Source: a bacterium (GTDB taxonomy: Bacteria > Desulfobacterota > JAPLJL01). Taken from it: DNA of 42,784 bases. The notes beneath the pieces were generated by a model. It searched no databases. It was not told the DNA's origin and worked only from the letters and a program-made list of their open reading frames with translations. The position numbers were made by a program, and so were the translations under genes. Shown here piece after piece: positions 18,353-25,312 of this stretch (position 1 is its first letter; every line of letters starts with the position of its first letter). The stretch spans positions 1 to 42,784 of the forward strand of contig JAQTNV010000008.1 of the NCBI GenBank assembly GCA_028713675.1, read 5' to 3'.

Positions 18353-18509
18353 GGGGGGTTGGTCCTCGCGACACAAATTTCTTTTTTCCAGGATATCGAT
18401 AAACTCGACAGCTCTTGATAATTGGATCCAACGAAGGCGAGGCTTAGCGAGCCCGCCGCCCGGGATTACGTGATCGAACGCATTATTTGGGGAGCGAGAC
18501 CAACCCCCC
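18353..18509. repeat. 157-bp element bounded by 16-17-bp inverted repeats
   Basis: GGGGGGTTGGTCCTCGC (18353-18369) is the inverse complement, with one bulged base, of GCGAGACCAACCCCCC (18494-18509). T-rich (18379-18387) and A-rich (18510-18523) tracts flank the arms. No coding frame is credible in the 330-base gap 18277-18606, which otherwise holds the heptad array and, at 18540-18595, a GC-rich segment resembling one at 40210-40250. It may be a MITE-like element or a structured transcript. Confidence 0.5.
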
Positions 18510-18606
18510 AAAAAAGAAAAAAAGCTTCGATCTGATCTACGGCTTGTCCTGAATGGCTTGTCTTGAGCAAAACCGGAAGATGCGACCGCAACCGGTTCAG
18601 GAAATC

Positions 18607-19617
18607 TTATTTATTCCGGATTCCTGATTTCCGTCCGCTGGATCCTGATTTTGCTTCCTGGGCAAATTGCTCGGAGAAATAGCTGATCGTCCGCTTCAAC
18701 CCCTCCTCGGCCGAAACCACCGGCTTCCAGCCCAGGAGTTTTTTCGCCCGGGAGATATCCGGTTTTCTGACCCGGGGATCGTCTTCCGGCAAAGGTTTGA
18801 ATACGATTCTTTCCCCCGCCTTTCCTTTTCCCGGGATCATTTTTATCGTCCGCCGGGCCAGTTCCAGAAGCGTCATTTCCTCCGGGTTGCCCAGGTTAAC
18901 CGGTTCCTCTATGCCCGGTTTCTCCGAGGTCAGCAGGCGGAAGATGCCTTCCACCAGGTCGGTGACAAAGCAGAAAGACCTGGTCTGCATCCCATTTCCA
19001 TAAACCGTGAGCTTTTGTCCCCGGAGGGCCTGGTTGATGAAATTGGGGACCGCCCGTCCGTCCCGCAATCTCATCCGGGGCCCATAGGTATTGAAAATCC
19101 GGGCAATCCGGGTCTCCACCCCGTGGTAGCGATGGTAGGCCATGGTCAAAGCCTCGGCGAACCGCTTGGCTTCGTCATAAACCCCGCGGGGCCCGATCGG
19201 GTTCACATTGCCCCAGTAGGATTCTTTCTGGGGGTGCTCCAGCGGGTCGCCGTAAACCTCGGAAGTGGAAGCCAGGAGCAATCTGGCATTTTTTTCCTTG
19301 GCCAGGCCCAGGACCTTGTGGGTGCCCAGGGCCCCGACTTTCAGGGTCTGGATCGGAAGCTCCAGGTAATCGATGGGGCTGGCCGGGGAAGCGAAGTGCA
19401 GGATGTAATCCAGCCGCCCGGGGACATGGATGTAATTGGTCACATCGTGTTTCAGGAAGACAAAACCCGGCCGGCCGAACAGGTGCTCGATGTTTTTGAC
19501 ATTGCCGGTCAGAAGATTATCCAGGACCATCACCTCGAAACCCCGGGAATGAAATAGATCGCAAAGCCAGGAGCCGATGAAACCCGCCCCGCCGGTAATC
19601 AAGACCGTTTTTTTCAT
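18607..19617 (-). CDS. uxs: UDP-glucuronate decarboxylase (UDP-xylose synthase)
   Basis: Short-chain dehydrogenase-type enzyme that converts UDP-glucuronate to UDP-xylose with bound NAD. 336 residues. It has the nucleotide-binding [11 protein letters not shown] at about 8-18, STSEVYGDP with the catalytic Ser/Glu near 119-120, and Tyr147/Lys151 in [11 protein letters not shown], which is distinctive of Uxs proteins. A strong AAGGAG precedes the ATG. It is downstream of ugd, whose product is its substrate, so the pair forms a UDP-xylose pathway, probably for surface polysaccharide. UDP-glucose 4-epimerases lack the GVYDEAKR form. Confidence 0.93.
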   Translation of the reverse strand: MKKTVLITGGAGFIGSWLCDLFHSRGFEVMVLDNLLTGNVKNIEHLFGRPGFVFLKHDVTNYIHVPGRLDYILHFASPASPIDYLELPIQTLKVGALGTHKVLGLAKEKNARLLLASTSEVYGDPLEHPQKESYWGNVNPIGPRGVYDEAKRFAEALTMAYHRYHGVETRIARIFNTYGPRMRLRDGRAVPNFINQALRGQKLTVYGNGMQTRSFCFVTDLVEGIFRLLTSEKPGIEEPVNLGNPEEMTLLELARRTIKMIPGKGKAGERIVFKPLPEDDPRVRKPDISRAKKLLGWKPVVSAEEGLKRTISYFSEQFAQEAKSGSSGRKSGIRNK

Positions 19618-19645
19618 GATCTCTCCTTAAATGCTACAAGCTTTC

Positions 19646-19713
19646 AGGTGATAGGTGATGGGTCATAGGTGATGGGTTTTTACCCATAACCTAAAACCTA
19701 TGACCTATGACCT
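19646..19713. repeat. Heptanucleotide inverted-repeat hairpin between uxs and ugd
   Basis: The left arm 19646-19677 is built from units AGGTGAT, AGGTGAT, GGGTCAT, AGGTGAT, GGGT. The right arm 19682-19713 is built from ACCCATA, ACCTAAA, ACCTATG, ACCTATG, ACCT. The arms are imperfect inverse complements (about 26 of 32 positions) around a TTTT loop, so both strands would form a long hairpin in the ugd-uxs transcript. Confidence 0.8.
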
Positions 19714-19722
19714 GATTTTACG

Positions 19723-21024
19723 TCAGCTTCTTCCCATCCCGTAATAAGCGAATCCCAATTCCCGGAGAATTTTCGCGTCATAGATATTGCGGCCGTCAAA
19801 AATGACCGGGGATTTGAGGGCCTCCCTGATCCTTTCGAAATTCGGGTGCCGGAACTCCCCCCATTCCGTGACCAGGACCAGGGCATCCGCGCCCTGGACC
19901 GCCTGGTAGGGGCCCTCGGTGATCTCGATTTTCGACCCGAATATTTTCCGGGCCCCGTCCCGCGCCTCCGGGTCATAAGCCCTGACCCTGGCTCCCCTCT
20001 GCAGCAACCCGGAGATAATGGCAATCGCCGGGGACTCGCGCAGGTCATCGGTGTTCGGTTTGAAAGCCAGGCCCCAGACCGCGAAGGTCTTCCCCGCCAG
20101 TTCCGGCCCGAAGTGCCGGGTGATCTTCTGCAGCATTATTTCCCGCTGTTTCTGGTTGACCTCCTCCACCGCCTTTAATATTTTCATCTCCATCCGGACA
20201 TCCTGGGCGAATTGAAAGATGGCCCGGACATCCTTGGGGAAACAGGAGCCGCCGTATCCCACCCCCGGGAAAAGAAACTGATGGCCGATCCGCCGGTCGA
20301 ATCCCATCCCCCTCCTGACCTCGTCCACGTCCGCCTGCAGCAGGTCGCAAAGGTTGGCGACCTCGTTGATGAAGGAAATCCGGGTGGCCAGAAACGCGTT
20401 GCTGGCGTATTTGACCATCTCCGCGCTTCTCCGTTTCACCACCAGGATCGGCCTTTCCGTCCGGACAAACGGGGCGTAAATCTGGCGCATGAGGTCGGCG
20501 GCCCGGGCGTTCTCGGTCCCGATCACCACCCGGTCCGGCTTGAGAAAGTCCTCGACCGCCGCGCCTTCCTTCAGAAACTCCGGGTTGCTGACCACCTCAA
20601 TCTGCTGGGAGGAGGCTTCGCGCATGATTTTTTCCAGCTCGTCGCCCGTGCCCACCGGGACAGTGCTTTTCACGATCACCACCTTGGGGCCGTTGGCGGC
20701 CCGGGCGATCTCCCGGGCCACCGCGAAAAGATTCCGCAGGTCGGCCCGCCCCCCCTCGCCCTCCGGGGTTCCGACCGCGATGAAAATCGCGCCGGCGAAG
20801 TGAACCATTTCTTTCAGATCGGTGGTAAATCGCAGGCGCCCTTCCCGGATTCCGCGTTCCAGGAGGTCCTTCAGCCCCGGTTCATAAATGGGCATCTCCC
20901 CCCGGGAAAGCCGGCGGACCCGCTCGGCGTCAATATCCACCCCCAGCACATCGTTGCCCCCGTCAGCCAGGCAGGTGCCCGCTACCAGCCCGACGTATCC
21001 GAGACCCGCAACCCCGATGTTCAT
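19723..21024 (-). CDS. ugd: UDP-glucose 6-dehydrogenase
   Basis: Oxidises UDP-glucose to UDP-glucuronate with two NAD. 433 residues. The Rossmann motif GVAGLGYVGLVAGTCLA lies at the N-terminus, with SNPEFLKEG, Lys205/Asn209 in MVKYASNAFLATRI and the catalytic Cys261 in GYGGSCFPKD. The C-terminal domain carries WGLAFKPNTDDLRESPA. Complete, with AAGGAGAGG before the ATG. Feeds uxs directly. Confidence 0.96.
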   Translation of the reverse strand: MNIGVAGLGYVGLVAGTCLADGGNDVLGVDIDAERVRRLSRGEMPIYEPGLKDLLERGIREGRLRFTTDLKEMVHFAGAIFIAVGTPEGEGGRADLRNLFAVAREIARAANGPKVVIVKSTVPVGTGDELEKIMREASSQQIEVVSNPEFLKEGAAVEDFLKPDRVVIGTENARAADLMRQIYAPFVRTERPILVVKRRSAEMVKYASNAFLATRISFINEVANLCDLLQADVDEVRRGMGFDRRIGHQFLFPGVGYGGSCFPKDVRAIFQFAQDVRMEMKILKAVEEVNQKQREIMLQKITRHFGPELAGKTFAVWGLAFKPNTDDLRESPAIAIISGLLQRGARVRAYDPEARDGARKIFGSKIEITEGPYQAVQGADALVLVTEWGEFRHPNFERIREALKSPVIFDGRNIYDAKILRELGFAYYGMGRS

Positions 21025-21081
21025 TTTTATCCTCTCCTTTTATAACCCGGCTGTCCCTAACTTACTGAATTGATCGGGAAG

Positions 21082-21240
21082 GGTTAATGGACAGGCCGAA
21101 GCGAACTAAAACATCTTTTCCAGATTCTCCATTTTCGATCGAATGAAACAATCGTATGCTAACGGCCAGCCCTTGCGGGGCGGCCGGTGATATTATCGGT
21201 AAAACCAAATTGTTTTAGAAGCAAGGCCTGTCCATTAACC
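21082..21240. repeat. 159-bp element with perfect 16-bp terminal inverted repeats
   Basis: GGTTAATGGACAGGCC at 21082-21097 is the exact inverse complement of 21225-21240. The pairing resumes after a small internal loop with CTAAAACA (21105-21112) against TGTTTTAG. An inner imperfect GC-rich stem sits near 21161-21187 (GGCCAGCCC / GGGGCGGCC). It lies between ugd and folC. It contains no credible ORF, so it is either a miniature transposable element or a structured RNA. Confidence 0.6.
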
Positions 21241-21273
21241 TGGGAAAGACAACACATTTCTATCTGATCTAAT

Positions 21274-22599
21274 TTAGTTTATTTCCACATAACCGGGCAA
21301 ATCCAAGGCCCGGAGGGCTTCCCCGACCAGGTAAAGCGAACCGGTCACCAAAAGATACTCTTCCTGGCCGCACCCTTCCCGGGCCAGGTCCAGGGCCGCC
21401 TCCATCCCGGAGGCTTTTCCCAGTTCCAGATCCGCGCTCCGGCGCCGGATTATCTTTTCCAGTTCCGCCGGCGGAAAAGCTCTTTTTCCGCCCAGGTCCA
21501 CTAAAATCACCCGGGAGGCCAGCGGCAGGATCTCTTCCAGGATCTTATCCACTTCCTTGTCCCGCATGGCGGTGAAGACCAGCCGGGCCTTCCGGCCGGG
21601 AAAGGCATTTTTCAACTCCTCGGAAAGCACCCGCGCCGCGCCGGGATTATGCGCGCCATCCAGGACGATCGTCCGCCCTTCCCTTTCAATTCTCTGCATC
21701 CGGCCGGGGATCCGGAAGCCCTCCAGGCCGGCCCGGATCTCCTCCTCCCGCGGAGAAAAATCCAGGCACCCCGCCAGGATTTCGAAAGCCGCCAGCGCCA
21801 GAGCGGCGTTTCGGATCTGATAATCTCCCGGGCCGGGCAGGGTCAGGCCCCTGATCATCGAACCGGGGCCCCGGTAGTCAAATCCGGCTCCGGTCCGCTC
21901 GACGGCGAAATCCCGCCCCAATGATAGCACCCGGGCCCCCTTCCCGGCGGCCATCCGTCTGATCTCCGCCAGGGCGTCGCCTTCGGCCCCGGTGATGACG
22001 GTCCTTCCCTCCCGGATGATCCCGGCTTTTTCCCCGGCGATCTCCCGCTCCGAAGCCCCCAGCCATTCGGTATGTTCCCGGGAAATGTTCGTGATGATCG
22101 AGGCGAGCGGATTCAGCACGTTGGTCGCGTCCAGCCGTCCGCCCAGGCCGACCTCGGCCACCGCCAGCTCCACCTGCCCCTCCCGGAAACGGTCGAAGGC
22201 GATGGCGGTGATAAACTCGAAAAATGTCCAGCGGTCCCGCTCCGAATCCGTCTTTTCGCCGATTAAAAGCCTGCGGGCCGTGTCCCGGATCCCTTCCCGG
22301 GAAACCGGCCGGCCCCCGACCAGGATCCTTTCTTCCAGGTTGACCAGGTGGGGAGAAAGGTAAAGCCCCAGGCGGAACGGTTTTCCGTTTTTACCCGCGA
22401 CCCGGCTCAAAAGACTGGCCAGGATCACCGCCGTGGAACCCTTCCCGTTGGTTCCTCCCACCAGGACCGAGCGGAAAGCGTCCTCCGGGCGGTGAAGTTT
22501 TTCCAGAAGCTCGCGAATCCGCTCGAGCCCCGGCTTCATTCCCAGGTACTCGGAGCGGGAAAGCGAAAGCAGAAAATCAACCGGATCTTCCGGAATCAT
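21274..22599 (-). CDS. folC: Folylpolyglutamate synthase / dihydrofolate synthase
   Basis: Mur-ligase-type enzyme adding glutamate to dihydropteroate and folates, using ATP. 441 residues. It has the P-loop VGGTNGKGSTA at about 47-57, the HLVNLEERI omega-loop region, EVGLGGRLDATN, NISREHTEWLG, and the C-terminal VLDGAHNPGAARVL. Complete and unremarkable. It is the last GC-rich host-like gene before the composition shift. Confidence 0.95.
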   Translation of the reverse strand: MIPEDPVDFLLSLSRSEYLGMKPGLERIRELLEKLHRPEDAFRSVLVGGTNGKGSTAVILASLLSRVAGKNGKPFRLGLYLSPHLVNLEERILVGGRPVSREGIRDTARRLLIGEKTDSERDRWTFFEFITAIAFDRFREGQVELAVAEVGLGGRLDATNVLNPLASIITNISREHTEWLGASEREIAGEKAGIIREGRTVITGAEGDALAEIRRMAAGKGARVLSLGRDFAVERTGAGFDYRGPGSMIRGLTLPGPGDYQIRNAALALAAFEILAGCLDFSPREEEIRAGLEGFRIPGRMQRIEREGRTIVLDGAHNPGAARVLSEELKNAFPGRKARLVFTAMRDKEVDKILEEILPLASRVILVDLGGKRAFPPAELEKIIRRRSADLELGKASGMEAALDLAREGCGQEEYLLVTGSLYLVGEALRALDLPGYVEIN

Positions 22600-22633
22600 T
22601 TTTTTATCCTAGCCAATTCGATTCGAGGAGTCT

Positions 22634-22681
22634 AACCTGCCGCCAAACTGGCGGGATGTTTGGCGGGATATCCGGCAGGTT
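22634..22681. repeat. Nested palindrome at the island border
   Basis: An outer pair AACCTGCCG / CGGCAGGTT (22634-22642 and 22673-22681) encloses an inner pair CCGCCAAAC / GTTTGGCGG (22640-22648 and 22658-22666). It lies just upstream of folC, exactly where CCGG-rich DNA gives way to AT-richer DNA. Confidence 0.6.
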
Positions 22682-22741
22682 CGGAATATGTCTCCACATT
22701 AGTGGGTGAACCCCATTTTCGTTGGTCTTGAAAACGCCACT

Positions 22742-22761
22742 TTTCAACTTATCACCAGCGT
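22742..22761. repeat. 20-bp direct repeat, copy 1
   Basis: TTTCAACTTATCACCAGCGT recurs with one mismatch at 24246-24265, in the same orientation and 1504 bases away. Similarity extends weakly on both sides (gaaaacgcca / gagaaccca; aagacca / aagactg). The copies bracket the two HEPN-like genes. Confidence 0.7.
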
Positions 22762-22857
22762 GTCCCCCAAGACCACCTGTCTTTTACCTCTGACCTTTCT
22801 GAAATGAACACCCGCGGGCAAAATATAAGACGCGACCCCGGATCTGTTATGGAAGTT

Positions 22858-23460
22858 TTAACACCCTGGTAAGTCGCAAGAAAATTTATGGTCGAACAAT
22901 ATCGATGAATTATTTGTTTGCCCACAGATTAAGACTTTTAAATGATTGTTTGAATCAGTTAGAGCCCTTTTTTGAAACCCAAACTTTGGATCGTCGCTAG
23001 AAAATATGCTATTTAACCATGTCTTCTTCCACTCATCTTCTGTGAGTTTGATCCGAGGCCGAATGAATGCCACGATCTCGTCTAAAGGAAAAATACAGGA
23101 GTCGATGCTAAACCAGATCATGCTCTTTTCATCTGGCAATTTTAAATCCGTGGGATATCTTATAAAGTCAAAATATCTCTGAAAATATTTGACTCTTCTA
23201 ACAAAATCAGGTACCGAAAAATCTTGGTTATATTTGATACAAGATTCAAGCAGATTCTCTAAATCGTGACCCCATACTGTTTTGTTTTTCCCAACAGGTT
23301 CACCTCGAGACACAAGAAATGCTTTTAGATATAACTCTATTGTTCGATGACTGCTGACAGGGGCATCTAATAAAAAACCGGTAAACCAGATCAGCCTAGT
23401 AATTAAATAATTACGATCTGCATAAGATACCCACGCTTCTGGCAAATCTGCACCAAACAT
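22858..23460 (-). CDS. HEPN-like domain protein
   Basis: 200 residues, AT-rich. The segment SSHRTIELYLKAFL (about 37-50) followed by GHDLENLLESC (about 64-74) matches the HEPN pattern in which an E-x-YLKA helix is followed by a HDL helix. No Rx4-6H ribonuclease motif is visible, so it may be a non-catalytic or nucleotide-binding HEPN. A GGAG/AGG site lies upstream of the ATG. It lies 48 bases after the next HEPN-like gene and is the last gene of the defence island. Function otherwise unknown. Confidence 0.5.
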   Translation of the reverse strand: MFGADLPEAWVSYADRNYLITRLIWFTGFLLDAPVSSHRTIELYLKAFLVSRGEPVGKNKTVWGHDLENLLESCIKYNQDFSVPDFVRRVKYFQRYFDFIRYPTDLKLPDEKSMIWFSIDSCIFPLDEIVAFIRPRIKLTEDEWKKTWLNSIFSSDDPKFGFQKRALTDSNNHLKVLICGQTNNSSILFDHKFSCDLPGC

Positions 23461-23508
23461 ATTTGCCTGCTCCGTTAATTCGTTTAGGAAAAATATTCGA
23501 CTAAGTAA

Positions 23509-24171
23509 TTAGGTCTTTACGAAGTATTCAAAAAGACGCTGTAAGACGCGCCCGGCTGCTTGCTCTTCATCTTGCAAGTGAGTCCACTGTGGTTTCCCGG
23601 TGAACGCTCGAATCATTGAGAACTTGTGTAGCTCGGATGTTCGAAATTGTTCATTAAACTTTAGCAATAGCTCAGCATCACCGTCTATCAGGATGGCCTG
23701 ACCTGTCTCAAGCTGTACTCTCTCGATAATCTTTTTCCACTTCCCCCTCTTATGATTCGATGGCTTGCGCTCCATTACCAGCCATAAGAGGTCGAGAACT
23801 TGCTCAATGAGTACCGAGAGCAAGTAGACACGATAGTGGATCTCGCGAAGCAGAGAGATTGTCTTTGGATTCAACTTTTCGATCTCATTGTTTCCGACGA
23901 TTTCCGTTACGCCCCGATAGAAGTGCTGCATCACTGTCAGCAAGTAGGCGAAATGAAGTTTGATATCGATCAGCTTCTCTCCGACCGATGCAGACAGTTG
24001 CTTGTCATCGAGCTTCGTATCAAGGGCGGTATGCAAACGCACAATAGAAAACTTGTATAGCGGCCACTCTGCGAGAAACGACTTGTCCCGCGTTGCCACT
24101 ATGGTGGGGGGTAAGCAGGAGAGGAAGTACTCCTCAATCTTTTTTTCGAAGACGCTAAGTCGCTCAGTCAT
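23509..24171 (-). CDS. Helical protein with HEPN-type Rx4H motif
   Basis: 220 residues, almost wholly predicted helical, with no membrane or signal segment. Arg177-Thr-Ser-Glu-Leu-His182 in FRTSELHKFS fits the Rx4-6H motif of HEPN ribonucleases and resembles the RTxExHK form of several uncharacterised HEPN families. I do not recognise the N-terminal part. Placed between a TIR-like gene and another HEPN-like gene, it could be an abortive-infection RNase; this is inference. Confidence 0.4.
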   Translation of the reverse strand: MTERLSVFEKKIEEYFLSCLPPTIVATRDKSFLAEWPLYKFSIVRLHTALDTKLDDKQLSASVGEKLIDIKLHFAYLLTVMQHFYRGVTEIVGNNEIEKLNPKTISLLREIHYRVYLLSVLIEQVLDLLWLVMERKPSNHKRGKWKKIIERVQLETGQAILIDGDAELLLKFNEQFRTSELHKFSMIRAFTGKPQWTHLQDEEQAAGRVLQRLFEYFVKT

Positions 24172-24245
24172 GATCTATCTTGCAGGCACGAAAAATTTAG
24201 GCATGAATCTAAGATATGAATTTTTATGGTTTGGGAGAACCCAAC

Positions 24246-24265
24246 TTTCAACTTATCACTAGCGT
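24246..24265. repeat. 20-bp direct repeat, copy 2
   Basis: Second copy of the repeat at 22742-22761 (19 of 20 identical). It lies in the 97-base spacer between the TIR-like gene and the Rx4H gene, four bases from the end of the TIR-like gene. Confidence 0.7.
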
Positions 24266-24268
24266 CAT

Positions 24269-25084
24269 CTAAGACTGGACCTTATCATCCTTTGTCTCCC
24301 CCTTTTGAAGCGCAACAGCTTCAAACTTTTGGAGTCCCCCATTTACCCGCTGGTGCACAACCCATCCAAGGGGAGTAAACTTGAAGGCAGGCTTCTCTTG
24401 TGAGAACTCTCCGGCAAGACATATCAGTTCTTTGTCTAGCATTCGATGAATCGCATCGCTGTACCAGTTCGCGATGCCTTTGACCTCTCGAGCCCATACC
24501 ATATCGGCCGTATACTCCTTCATCTGGTGAAAGAGGAGTACCTCCTCAGCACTGAGAGATGCGATCGCCAAGGAAACACGGGCATCGTGGTGGAAGTTCT
24601 GCTCTTGTAGGCGCCCTCGAAGCTCCTCGGTCAATATTGTCTTTGCTGCTTTTTCGTCTGCAAAGTTGATGATCTTGTGCGGTACAGTGCTTACATCGAA
24701 AAGGAAGTCATCATGGTCATCCCGGACGAGAAGGACTTCAGAATGGTGGCGACAAGCCAGAGCCAACCCAACCTCATAAAGAACATTCGCATTCCTGTAG
24801 GCTAGTCCAGTTACGGAATCTTTCCCGATGGAGGAAACGTCGGCCAAGACAAGGCGAGCATGTGCAATTCCATCGCTAATTTCCGTGAGAATCGAGTCGC
24901 CACTCTTAGAAATATCAACGCGGCGCGGTGTGAGAGTTATACCTCCGACCGATATTTCTCGTATTGACGGACTAATCACTTGCTCGAAACGCGACCAATA
25001 CTGAGGGGCAAAACTCATCGCCACAAAAACCTGGGGCAGCAGCTCCATCCGCCAGAAAGTGTTAAGAAACGTCTGTGGATGCAT
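24269..25084 (-). CDS. TIR/nucleoside deoxyribosyltransferase-like protein
   Basis: 271 residues. The N-terminal 150 show QVFVAMSF (about 18-25), RRVDISKSGDSILTEISDGIAHARLVLADVS in spaced form and NANVLYEVGLALA (about 98-110). This is the pattern of the TIR/NDT-like superfamily, with a candidate catalytic Glu104. Related domains in defence systems bind or cleave NAD or nucleotides. The last 120 residues look helical with a winged-helix-like end (FKFTPLGWVVHQRV). AGGAGG sits four bases before the ATG. Likely a defence effector or sensor; activity unproven. Confidence 0.6.
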   Translation of the reverse strand: MHPQTFLNTFWRMELLPQVFVAMSFAPQYWSRFEQVISPSIREISVGGITLTPRRVDISKSGDSILTEISDGIAHARLVLADVSSIGKDSVTGLAYRNANVLYEVGLALACRHHSEVLLVRDDHDDFLFDVSTVPHKIINFADEKAAKTILTEELRGRLQEQNFHHDARVSLAIASLSAEEVLLFHQMKEYTADMVWAREVKGIANWYSDAIHRMLDKELICLAGEFSQEKPAFKFTPLGWVVHQRVNGGLQKFEAVALQKGETKDDKVQS

Positions 25085-25312
25085 GCACCCTCCTAGCGTT
25101 TACCCCCGAAATACCTTCGCAACAAAAAATCCCGGAGGCCATTGTTATGGGCTTCTATCGACGAGGCAAAATCTCCGAAATCAATGAATGATCTATAGGA
25201 TGTTGGCTACTTATCGCTTTATCGCACCGAAACCTCTGCCAGAAAATCCGAAGGTGCTTGTTTCGATGTAGGAAATTCAAATATCAAGGGTTGGCCGCTC
25301 TATTTCCTAATT

